A stretch of 64,000 nucleotides of DNA from Candidatus Limnocylindrales bacterium (GTDB lineage Bacteria; Moduliflexota; Moduliflexia; Moduliflexales; JAUQPW01), in the NCBI GenBank assembly GCA_035559535.1, contig DATMBG010000051.1, forward strand, positions 456,767 through 520,766. The letters run 5' to 3'. This document shows, piece after piece, positions 27,561 to 34,491 of this stretch. The notes beneath the pieces were generated by a model, which did not search any database, was not told the DNA's origin, and saw only the letters and a program-made list of their open reading frames with translations. The translations under genes and the position numbers were made by a program. Position 1 is the first letter of the stretch. Each line of letters starts with the position of its first letter.

Positions 27561-28505
27561 CGGTACTTTCAGAAGGAGTGTTAAAACCTAGATTAAGCTT
27601 GCTTGGTTGATAGATCTGAAGAGCAACTCAAATGCCAATTCAGTCAAAAACTAACTTATGTAATCTCAACAACTTAAAAAAACCCGTCTGGAAAAAATGC
27701 CTAATACTTGGGCAGGTAGGGAGGGGATCTGTCTAAAAAAGAGGCTAAAGGAACTGACCCTAAGTCCTTGCAGTAAATTTTTAAACGTCTGAAAGCCCGA
27801 AGATTTCACGAAAACAACCCTGGAAATCTTATGCTGACCCTGACTAAAGAGGTGGCTCCTGGGGAGGGGCGACTCTGCGGAGCTTTTATGTAGGCCATCC
27901 TGCCCTTCCTTTCTCACAGGCAGGGAGGGTCAGGGTGGGGTGGTTCCCATGTGCATCAAGTTAAGGATTAAGTAGGGCGTCTGGACACCCTCCTGACTCC
28001 CTTTCCGGGGTAGATGTTTCTAACCTGACCCTCTAACCCCCTTCCTGATGCGGGAAGGGGGAACTCGGAGATGGTTTGGATCCTAACTCTTCCCTTTCCT
28101 GTAGCCTGGATTAGTACCCTTTCTTGAGGATTAATAAGGCTTCCTACGCTAAGGTTACTTAAAGAAACCTACCCTTAAAAGCATGCTCCCACCTTATCGG
28201 CTACACGCTCAGTTAGAAAAATCTCCCCTTTCTTCGCCTCTAGCTTCTCCTCATTCCCCCACTTAGGGCATCTCGATTACTTCACGAAACAATATAATGC
28301 CGGTAGTTGAGCGACTTGAACTACACTCCCTTCATTAAGGGGAAAACTTATGCTGACGTCGCTTGGGGTATGTAGATGCTAGGAGGTTGTGGCAAAGCCG
28401 GCTTTCCAAGCTGATGTTTGACGATGGCCTCTTAAACCGAGACAACACTAAAATAAACCTTATGAGCTGGATCACGAATCATGTGCTGTTCCCGTGACAC
28501 CATAT
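27561..28505. other. Long intergenic region upstream of urtA
   Basis: About 950 bases between carbonic anhydrase (leftward, ending at 28553) and urtA (leftward). It carries repeat-family words: GTGCATCAAG near 27951, a CCCCCTTCC/GGAAGGGGG hairpin at 28037-28061, and GGTAGATGTTTCTAACCTGA near 28009, whose second half recurs at about 52903. No gene with family features and no recognised riboswitch. The urtA promoter should lie here but I could not place it. Confidence 0.5.
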
Positions 28506-28573
28506 CCAATGACCTCCGCTTTACCTGTGCTGCGAAGTACAGCGGAGCAGGGTTAGGTGCAAGCGCGTGTTGG
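28506..28573. repeat. attC-like recombination site at the end of the carbonic anhydrase gene
   Basis: An imperfect 68-base inverted structure runs from CCAATG (28506) to TGTTGG (28573). Read on the minus strand it has the pairing segments CGCTTGCACCT and AGGTAAAGCG, with an inner CTGCT/AGCAC stem and a GTTAGG-like core. The stop codon of the gene (ACC TAA) lies inside it, so the last codons (PTRACT) come from the site, as is usual for integron cassettes. The match is by structure and style only. Confidence 0.45.
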
Positions 28574-29158
28574 ACGGCTTATAACTTCGACAATACCTGT
28601 ATTCAAATCGTAGTATGCTCCCAGGACATTCACATCCTTGGATATAGGCATTATGAGGTTCTCTATCCGAGCAAGGGTCATTTTTACATGGGTTTTGACA
28701 ATACTATTTAACAAATCGTCCTCATTCTTGTATTGTGGTATATTCCCGTGCTGTTCTATTGCCAGCGCGATTTGTTCTGTTATGCAAGATGCATCATCAG
28801 CGTTTCCTAATTGTTGCCTCTTTTGGATTACAAGTGATACTGCACCACAACGTGCATGCCCAAGCACTACTATCAGAGGAATATAAAGCGATTTGATGCC
28901 AAATAGAATGCTCTCCATCACAACTTTGTCAATGGTATGCCCGGCTGTTCGTATCACGAACAAATCACCCAGCCCACAATCGAAAACTATTTCAGGAGGG
29001 ACACGAGAATCTGAACATCCCAGAATCATGGCAAATGGCTGTTGAGAAACGCTGAGTTGATAACGACGGGCAATACTTATGTCAGAACGCAGTGCCTCGC
29101 CGAGAGAAAATCGGCGATTTCCCTGCAAGAGTCGTTCTATTATGTCATTCACAAGCAA
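28553..29158 (-). CDS. Beta-class carbonic anhydrase
   Basis: A 201-residue zinc enzyme interconverting CO2 and bicarbonate. Zinc ligands C48, H101 and C104 and the D50/R52 dyad are all present in CSDSR and HARCG. Length is normal for the family. The start is a TTG at 29158 with AAGGAGG eight bases upstream; an in-frame GTG two codons later is an alternative. Its 3' end runs into an attC-like structure, and the upstream genes on the same strand are broken, so it may have arrived as an integron cassette. A role beside urease (which releases CO2) is possible but not shown. Confidence 0.9.
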   Translation of the reverse strand: MLVNDIIERLLQGNRRFSLGEALRSDISIARRYQLSVSQQPFAMILGCSDSRVPPEIVFDCGLGDLFVIRTAGHTIDKVVMESILFGIKSLYIPLIVVLGHARCGAVSLVIQKRQQLGNADDASCITEQIALAIEQHGNIPQYKNEDDLLNSIVKTHVKMTLARIENLIMPISKDVNVLGAYYDLNTGIVEVISRPTRACT

Positions 29159-29241
29159 TTTAATGGCCTCCTTCCTTGAGACTGTGGTTGGAGAGAACAG
29201 GTGGATCCATCCACATGAATTATCATGAATTATAAAGTTAC

Positions 29242-29312
29242 CTAACGACCGGGCTAAGCTGCGGGAAGGGGGTAAGGGGCATATACATCAAGCTAAGAAA
29301 GGAAAAAGCCTT
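29242..29312. repeat. attC-like half-site joined to a mosaic repeat
   Basis: ACCTAACGACCGGGCTAAGC at about 29242 resembles the core half of attC-type sites. It is followed directly by the ATCAAGCTAAGAA...AAAAAGCCTTA repeat (29279-29312) shared with 731-765. The repeat abuts the truncated end of the DUF899 remnant, so it may mark the truncation junction. Confidence 0.35.
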
Positions 29313-29318
29313 AAATCC

Positions 29319-29627
29319 TTAGAACTGCGTACTTTGGAACGGTATTGTAACTGCAAATTTTCGGTTCTGATGACTGTGGTAGACGAGGAGTTGCGAACGC
29401 CCTCGGAAGAGGTCTGCCAGCGAGGCGTTCCCCTTGTCGGTCTCAAACCGATACGCCTTATCGATCTGAACCCACGGCAGCTCCTGTCGCCGCCGTGCCA
29501 GTTCGTCGCTGTGCTACGTGAGTTTCTTCTCCGCCCCGAGCCGCTCGAGCCGCGCTGCAAGCCACTGTTTACGTGTTCCGGCCGCATGGTGAGTCCTCGT
29601 CTTCTCTCCTTTCGTGGGGTCGGTCAT
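29319..29627 (-). pseudogene. DUF899 (thioredoxin-like) gene remnant
   Basis: From an ATG at 29627, with AGGAGAG just upstream, the frame reads MTDPTKGEKTRT, then RKQWLAARLERLGAEKKLT, a TAG stop, then DELARRRQELPWVQIDKAYR and GNASLADLFRGRSQLLVYH. This is the N-terminal third of DUF899 proteins, which are normally about 230-260 residues. The match ends near 29373 and the frame stops at 29319. The gene therefore has an internal stop and has lost its 3' two thirds at a repeat. Confidence 0.8.
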
Positions 29628-29832
29628 AGTATTCTCTCCTTATCGTCTATGTCCGCTCGTGCACCTTCTGGTTTTAGCACGCACAGGATGTGCAGGGAGA
29701 GATGCTTGCAGGACGCGTGTTTGGTTAAGGGACGAACTTATGAATTAACTCCTAGCCTTTGTTAAGGCAGGATACTTTGTGCAGGCCGTAAAGAATAACT
29801 CCTCGCATGATTTGACTTCTGGTCGCCGATAC

Positions 29833-30078
29833 TTACGGTCGTGACAATTCCGATAGATCGTAGCCCGGTCTCTTGTAAAGCTGCTTCGGTTTGTTGACAA
29901 TGTCAGGCTTATACACCTTCTCTGCCCAGTCCTGGGGCTCGACCTCTTCTATCGAGACCGAGACGGATTCCTCTCCGCAGCCCAGGATGCTCATGACATC
30001 CTTGGTGATAGCTTCTGCGAGCCGGGCCTTCTGTTGCTCGGACCTGCCAGGCCAGAGCTTCAAGATTACATGAGGCAT
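29833..30078 (-). CDS. Tautomerase of the 4-oxalocrotonate tautomerase family (PptA-like)
   Basis: An 81-residue protein beginning Met-Pro, the proline becoming the catalytic N-terminal residue after methionine removal. [20 protein letters not shown] and the C-terminal KRPGYD match small cis-trans tautomerases such as E. coli PptA. It looks intact, unlike the genes on either side. The broken cupin ends 42 bases upstream on the same strand, so the two were probably one transcription unit. The natural substrate is unknown. Confidence 0.85.
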   Translation of the reverse strand: MPHVILKLWPGRSEQQKARLAEAITKDVMSILGCGEESVSVSIEEVEPQDWAEKVYKPDIVNKPKQLYKRPGYDLSELSRP

Positions 30079-30120
30079 GTTAAAGACCCTCCGATTCTTT
30101 CAAACTGATCGCCGCTCGAT

Positions 30121-30502
30121 CTACTCGCGGTACTGCTGGTCGCTAATCTGCTCCATCCAGTCCACCGCTTTGTTGTCGAGCTTCTCTTGGATAGCGATGT
30201 GCATTATTACCGTTGTCGGGGTCACTCCGTGCCAGTGCTTCTCGCCCAATCAGATTTCCTCGACCGGTCCGCTCCCGCGTTACGCCCAACTGCAGCCGGT
30301 CGTCACGATCAAGATCCGACCCGGCGGGTGCGTATGCCATGCAGTTCAGGCATCTGGCTTAAAGTGCTGGCGATAGAGACACACTCCAGATCGAATGACT
30401 CGAACAGTGAGCCGACTCGAACCATACCGGTAAACCAATCTGATAGACCTTTACCAGACGGTTAAGAACCACTCCGTTTACAGTAATCAGCGTACCACTT
30501 TC
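30121..30502 (-). pseudogene. Cupin-domain gene remnant with several C-to-T stops
   Basis: The minus strand can be read as a small cupin: KRSGS(stop)PSGKG, SDWFTGMVRVGSLFE, then after a frameshift FKPDA(stop)TAWHTHP, LIVTTGCSWA(stop)RGSGPVEEI(stop)LGEKHWHG, and [15 protein letters not shown]...ISDQQYRE. Four in-frame stops stand where relatives usually have Gln or Arg, and each fits a C-to-T change (CAA to TAA, CGA to TGA). About eight codons after EEI, including the usual PGD turn, are missing. The metal-binding HTH and H residues are still visible. Clearly inactive. Confidence 0.8.
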
Positions 30503-30751
30503 AAGCACGGGCTCGTACTGACGTAATATCTGTACCAACCGACTTCCCAAACCCTGAGGCAGAATATCTTGCGTGCGAACCTGAATCACACTCCCAACTC
30601 TTAAGTTAGACGTCAACACTCCGTGTAACAGATACAGGAAAGTAAAGGCTACAATGATCAGCATTACTCCGAAAATGGCAAAACGAAGCACAACACCCGG
30701 AGCATCAATACCATAGTCAGCGTGCCTTGTTGCAGTAGATTGTTGGTTCAT
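30503..30751 (-). pseudogene. Chimeric open frame: membrane-protein N-terminus joined to DUF5615 (PIN-like toxin) C-terminus
   Basis: An open frame starts at 30751 and runs on to 30359, where it overlaps the cupin remnant out of frame. Residues 1-46 (HADYGIDAPGVV and a membrane helix) look like the start of small membrane-anchored SAM-methyltransferase-like proteins. Residues 52-97 (SVIQVRTQDILP, LVQILRQYEPVLESGTLITV) match the C-terminal part of DUF5615 PIN-like toxins. Neither part is complete. The most economical reading is two truncated genes fused by deletion, without function. Confidence 0.5.
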
Positions 30752-31008
30752 TCTTGATATTTAACCTACGCTTCACAAAGCATCCAACAAGTTATTGTAC
30801 AGTTTCTGGATAACTCCACCACAACATCAAATAAGACGTTTAACCTACTTGGAAGGTTCCACGCGCCTCTAAGCGGCAACAAACTCCCTGACCCGGAGTC
30901 ACTCGCCGGTGCTATGACCTTCTACATCGTTTTTTGCTATATTGAATATATTATGCTCCATACATAGATCCTTGACAAGTTTTTTCTGCTATTTGTAACT
31001 GTAACAGC
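30752..31008. other. Spacer between relic cassettes and the repeat element
   Basis: In an integron this stretch, between the integrase gene and the first cassette, would hold attI. I see no convincing attI, promoter or gene. Confidence 0.3.
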
Positions 31009-31140
31009 TTAGTAGGTGTCACTTTTCTGCCTGAACACCCCCCCCTTAACCCCCCTCCAGGGGGATTCAGCAGCGGCAATCCCACGTCAGTTCCCCCTGG
31101 AGGGGGGTTAAGGGGGGGTGTTTCTTTTTCCACCTACTAA
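31009..31140. repeat. 132-bp MITE-like element with perfect terminal inverted repeats
   Basis: Begins TTAGTAGGTG and ends with its exact reverse complement. Inside, a second, longer inverted repeat pairs AACACCCCCC...TTAACCCCCCTCC with GGAGGGGGGTTAA...GGGGGGTGTT around a short loop near 31070-31090. The whole unit can fold as one long hairpin. A diverged 187-base relative is at 38064-38250 and the inner arms recur at 776-809. No coding capacity and no obvious target-site duplication. Confidence 0.75.
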
Positions 31141-31329
31141 ATTGATACAGGTACCTGCTATTTTAGCTTCTTCTCTCTGGATATCCTGTCAGGAGAAAAC
31201 TATCTGGAAATCTATTCTACTTCAGGAAAACACCCTAGGCTCAATATTCCTCCCCGTCCACGGGGAGGGATGGAGTGGGGGTCTCCAGCCTTACGGACAC
31301 AATTTGAAACGGGCTTACGGAACATGGCA

Positions 31330-31963
31330 ATTCCGAAACATGCCCAGACTGCTTATACAAAATGGCTGCGCCAGGATCTGGATTTTTGCCAGAAGTACCA
31401 TTTCCCCCACACGTAGAGAGAGTCTTCCTCACTTTCTCCACAAATTACAGGAAAAGAAGCAAACCCAGGCGCAATAACAGCCGGCGTCCCATGCCATCTT
31501 GCTGGATTACGAGTGGGGGCACACGGCCGTGTGCCCCTACCGAGGAATCATCCCTTCGACCAGTTCAGGACCCCGCTCCTAAGGCTTTCTCTTCCTCCCA
31601 CATCGCAAAAACATCCCTTCCACCCTTCCATAAGCCCCAGACCCTGCAAGCCCAGGACCCCGCAACGGGAGTTTCCTGGAAAACGGGTACACTTGGTTAG
31701 TCAACGAAATCTAGGTTGGGCATTATTCCCCGAAAACCTTAGAAACCTATACCCGATGGGTACGACACTTTCAAATTTTTACTCGAGGCAAGGATCTGCA
31801 ATGGCTCTTTTCTACCGACAAACGAGGCGTTGGACCTACCCTTGTCAGGGAATTCTTGAAGTTTTTGGCGGTGACCCGAAAGGTGTCGGCCTCAACCCAG
31901 AACCAGGCCTTTAAGGCAGTGTTATTTTTTATAAACCTGTTCGGAATAAGGGGTTTGGGATAG
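31330..31963 (+). pseudogene. Broken tyrosine recombinase (integron-integrase-like), catalytic domain missing
   Basis: Fragments in shifting frames spell the N-terminal half of an integron-type integrase. These are IPKHAQTAYTKWLRQDLDFC, then RESLPHFLHKLQEKKQTQAQ(stop)QPASHAILLDYE, then YTWLVNEI(stop)VGHYSPKTLETYTRWVRHF, then VREFLKFLAVTRKVSASTQN and QAFKAVLFF. The last two are the phage-integrase SAM-like core-binding domain. Nothing resembling the R-H-R-Y catalytic domain follows the stop at 31961. A 28-base palindrome (31513-31540) lies in the middle, directly after LDYE, so a small repeat inserted into the gene. The orientation is opposite to the genes at 28553-30751, as in integrons. Confidence 0.75.
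31513..31540. repeat. 28-bp palindrome of the GTAGGGGC family inside the integrase remnant
   Basis: GTGGGGGCACACGG faces CCGTGTGCCCCTAC: one mismatch in 14 pairs. It shares the ends and the CGGCCG centre with 903-932 and 32329-32356. It interrupts recombinase coding sequence, so it arrived after the gene. Confidence 0.75.
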
Positions 31964-31986
31964 TCAGCCAGAACCGTTTACTTACT

Positions 31987-32280
31987 TTATCCCAGGGGTG
32001 AAGTCGTTAAGAGGGTATTGAGGGTTTTAAAATAAACTTGCGATTTTCTGGCGTGGATCACCGGAATCCCTCGTCTTCTGGCTTCTGATTTAAGGCGATA
32101 GACCAGGGTGTGATTAACAAAATCACAAAGAAGAATAATGACTTCAATTCCATCTGGAATTTTTTTTCGAACCTCCTCATGGCTCCGTCCCTTCCAATGA
32201 AGGATCTGCTTAATCCCTAAGTCCTGGAGATTCCTTGTAAGCGATCCCAGATGATCTGCTCCTACAACTAAAACCTTCAT
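31987..32280 (-). CDS. DUF2325 protein
   Basis: A 97-residue protein with the DUF2325 layout: KVLVVGADHLGSLTRNLQDLGI, HWKGRSHEEVRKKIPDGIEVIILLCDFVNHTL, then RRRGIPVIHARKS. It looks like a small Rossmann-like or receiver-like alpha/beta fold with no known reaction. The Shine-Dalgarno AAAGGAAA is good. It ends just beside the integrase remnant and follows the pseudo-receiver gene by about 30 bases on the same strand, so the two are probably co-transcribed. Confidence 0.8.
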   Translation of the reverse strand: MKVLVVGADHLGSLTRNLQDLGIKQILHWKGRSHEEVRKKIPDGIEVIILLCDFVNHTLVYRLKSEARRRGIPVIHARKSQVYFKTLNTLLTTSPLG

Positions 32281-32309
32281 GTTGTTTCCTTTTCCGAAAA
32301 CCTATCCCT

Positions 32310-32726
32310 CTACCTGTAAACCCAAAACGTAGGGGCGGACGGCCGTCCGCCCGTACATCGGATGGCTGCAAGGACTTGCTCCAACATAGATCTTTCTAAG
32401 GGTTTATCCAGGCAATCAAAGACTCCACAAACCTGGGCTTTAATAAATACCTCTGCCCCTACCTGTGGGGTGATGAGTACTACTTTGGCTTGAGATTCAA
32501 AACGTCGAACAAGATCTAAAATTTTCATTCCCTCAAACTCCGGAAATCCAAGCTCGCTGATAATTAAAGAGAAAGCCTCCTCCCTGAAAAGTTGTGCGGC
32601 TTCATACGCCCGCGCCACTCCTTTAACCTGATAGCCATGCTCATTCAGCATTTCTTCTAAAAATTTTCGATCGTCGGGATCGGAATTTATAACCAGGGCC
32701 TTACTTAACCCATTTGTTGGTTCCAT
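32310..32726 (-). CDS. Stand-alone pseudo-receiver domain protein (Asp replaced by Glu), copy 1
   Basis: A 138-residue protein with the CheY-like order: ALVINSDPDDRKFLEEML (beta 1 and helix 1), FSLIISELGFPEFEGMKIL (beta 3), VVLITPQ (beta 4), VFDCLDKPLE (beta 5). The conserved lysine and the switch threonine are kept. The phosphorylated aspartate is glutamate (IISE), and the acidic pair at the end of beta 1 reads NS. It is therefore unlikely to be phosphorylated and may mimic the phosphorylated state. No output domain. The C-terminal tail (TGGRPSAPTFWVYR) is encoded by the palindrome at 32329-32356. A paralogue with the same Asp-to-Glu change is at 53380-53772. Confidence 0.78.
   Translation of the reverse strand: MEPTNGLSKALVINSDPDDRKFLEEMLNEHGYQVKGVARAYEAAQLFREEAFSLIISELGFPEFEGMKILDLVRRFESQAKVVLITPQVGAEVFIKAQVCGVFDCLDKPLERSMLEQVLAAIRCTGGRPSAPTFWVYR
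32329..32356. repeat. 28-bp palindrome overlapping the 3' end of the pseudo-receiver gene
   Basis: GTAGGGGCGGACGG faces CCGTCCGCCCGTAC with one mismatch. Read on the minus strand it supplies codons for the C-terminal tail of the gene at 32310-32726, so the repeat has become coding sequence. Confidence 0.75.
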
Positions 32727-33121
32727 GATGTACCTCCCTACCTGATAAGGACAAGGGGTTTAAAGATATCCAAGATCGTTACCTCCAGAATACGCAAAGG
32801 TGGTACCATCCAGACCAAAGGAAAGGTTTTAAGGGATATTCTCTTTAAAAACAGATACTTAGAATGAAGATGCTCCTTCTAAGCAGTCTTCAAATACGAG
32901 TAGATTTTAGGCAAATCCCGGAAAAGGTGATTAAAATCCATACAATTGGATTAGTTTTTATGTAAAATATCCCTATTCAAAAACAAAACCCCCATAGACA
33001 AAAAACTTCTTTGTCTTTATTCTTTAAATAATGAAAAAGTAAACGGTCGTGTAAAACCTCTCCCTTTTAAGAGATGGGTTACTGTGTAGTCAGAGGAACC
33101 CGAAACAACAGAAAATGAAAT
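32727..33121. other. Divergent intergenic region
   Basis: About 395 bases between the pseudo-receiver (leftward) and the second barrel gene (rightward), AT-rich in the right half. I see no repeat of the dispersed families and cannot place either promoter with confidence. Confidence 0.4.
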
Positions 33122-34429
33122 ATGAACCCAATAACAAAAAGGATTGTTTTCCTCCTCTTTTTTGTAAATCTATTTTTTGTCCAAAACGAAGTTTTCAGCG
33201 CCTCCGAAGAAAGTTCCGAGCTGCAAACCGAAGCGGAGCGACAACGTCTTCAAAAGCTTCAAAACATCCAGCCTCCCAACCAGAGTGGCGTGGAACGAGG
33301 GCTTGTCTGGTTAGAAGGCTATTTTCTTGAAGGCATACTTCCCAATTATAAAGGATTTACCCCTCAAGTAGGAACCATTACATCGGGTTCCAGCATCGCT
33401 TTTGGAGGACTTTACTGGAAGCCCAATATCGGCGGCTCGATCATTGACCTTCAAGTTTCTGGTGGCTATTCAATCTTGGGCTATCAGGAATACGAGTTGC
33501 AAATCGGAAGGGTTACCCAAAAACCGACCCTCTTTTTAGAATTCCCTCATTTTATCGGGGATATCTTCCAATTTGGTGATATTCGACAGGAGGATCGGGA
33601 TTTTTTCCTTTACGCGGATCTGGATTATCGCAATTTTCCTCAGCAAGATTTTTTTGGTATTGGTCCGAACTCCCTGGAAGACAATCGAACTGATTATAAA
33701 CTGGAAGGAGCTACCTATGATGCCGTCGTAGGGTATCAGTTTAACCGTTGGCTTCGTACCGGCCTCCGGGTGGGGTTTATACAGGTAAATATCGATCGGG
33801 GTACCGATGAGAGCATTCCAGCCACACAAGACGTATTCAATGATATTTCAGCCCCGGGATTGGCCAAACAACCGGACTTTTTTCGCCTGAGTAGCTCTCT
33901 AATCTTTAACTATCGGGATGTACCGGGAAATCCTCACCGGGGTGGAGTCTTAGGGTTTATGTTTACCCGATATCAGGATCTTGATGAGGATCAATTCAGC
34001 TTCAATCGTTTCGCCTTTGATGCTCGACATTACTTACCTTTAGGGTCACCTGCCCGGGTTCTTGCTGTTCGATTCTTTACTTCCCTGGATGACACCGATG
34101 AAGGAAATCGGGTTCCTTTTTACCTCCAGGAAACTTTAGGAGGAAGTAATACGCTGCAAGGCTTTCGTTCCTTTCGTTTTCAGGATACAAACTTGCTATA
34201 CCTCGCCGCCGAATATCGATGGGAAGCCTTAGATTATCTGGAATTTGCCCTTTTTTATGATACAGGTAAGGTTTTTGCCGACCGGTCTGATTTTAATCTT
34301 ACCGATTTAGAAGATAGTTACGGCTTTGGAGTCCGATTTAAAGCACCGAGTTCGGTCATCTTCCGGTTTGATATAGGTCACAGCGTCGAAGGTACTCAAC
34401 TTTATTTTGCCTTTGGATCCACGTTTTAA
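33122..34429 (+). CDS. Omp85-type outer-membrane barrel without POTRA domains, copy 2
   Basis: A 435-residue paralogue of the gene at 1151-2440. The two align end to end apart from a few residues, sharing QRLQKLQNI, QDFFGIGPNS, ISAPGLAKQPDFF, PFYLQETLGG, FYDTGKVF and a C-terminal aromatic. A signal peptide covers about 1-26. One difference stands out: the loop-6 motif that is LRGF in copy 1 reads LQGF here, so the arginine characteristic of Omp85 proteins is lost. The kinase-like paralogue follows within about 60 bases. Conservation of the gene pair, not just of one gene, argues for a joint function. Confidence 0.8.
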   Translation: MNPITKRIVFLLFFVNLFFVQNEVFSASEESSELQTEAERQRLQKLQNIQPPNQSGVERGLVWLEGYFLEGILPNYKGFTPQVGTITSGSSIAFGGLYWKPNIGGSIIDLQVSGGYSILGYQEYELQIGRVTQKPTLFLEFPHFIGDIFQFGDIRQEDRDFFLYADLDYRNFPQQDFFGIGPNSLEDNRTDYKLEGATYDAVVGYQFNRWLRTGLRVGFIQVNIDRGTDESIPATQDVFNDISAPGLAKQPDFFRLSSSLIFNYRDVPGNPHRGGVLGFMFTRYQDLDEDQFSFNRFAFDARHYLPLGSPARVLAVRFFTSLDDTDEGNRVPFYLQETLGGSNTLQGFRSFRFQDTNLLYLAAEYRWEALDYLEFALFYDTGKVFADRSDFNLTDLEDSYGFGVRFKAPSSVIFRFDIGHSVEGTQLYFAFGSTF

Positions 34430-34491
34430 ATCCTGCTTAAGGCCGGTTGTCATTTGCAAGATCTCATGTACAACCGATACTAGGTAAAAAT

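Noticed and set aside
27666-27917. Minus-strand 83-codon frame upstream of urtA
   Set aside because: Composition follows repeat sequence; no start context or similarity.
30143-30340. Open frame of 65 codons over the cupin remnant
   Set aside because: It is in the wrong frame; the cupin residues appear only in the neighbouring frame with stops.
31118-31477. 119-codon frame starting in the repeat element, as an intact gene
   Set aside because: Only its last 40 codons carry integrase-like sequence; the rest is repeat-derived, so it is part of the recombinase remnant.
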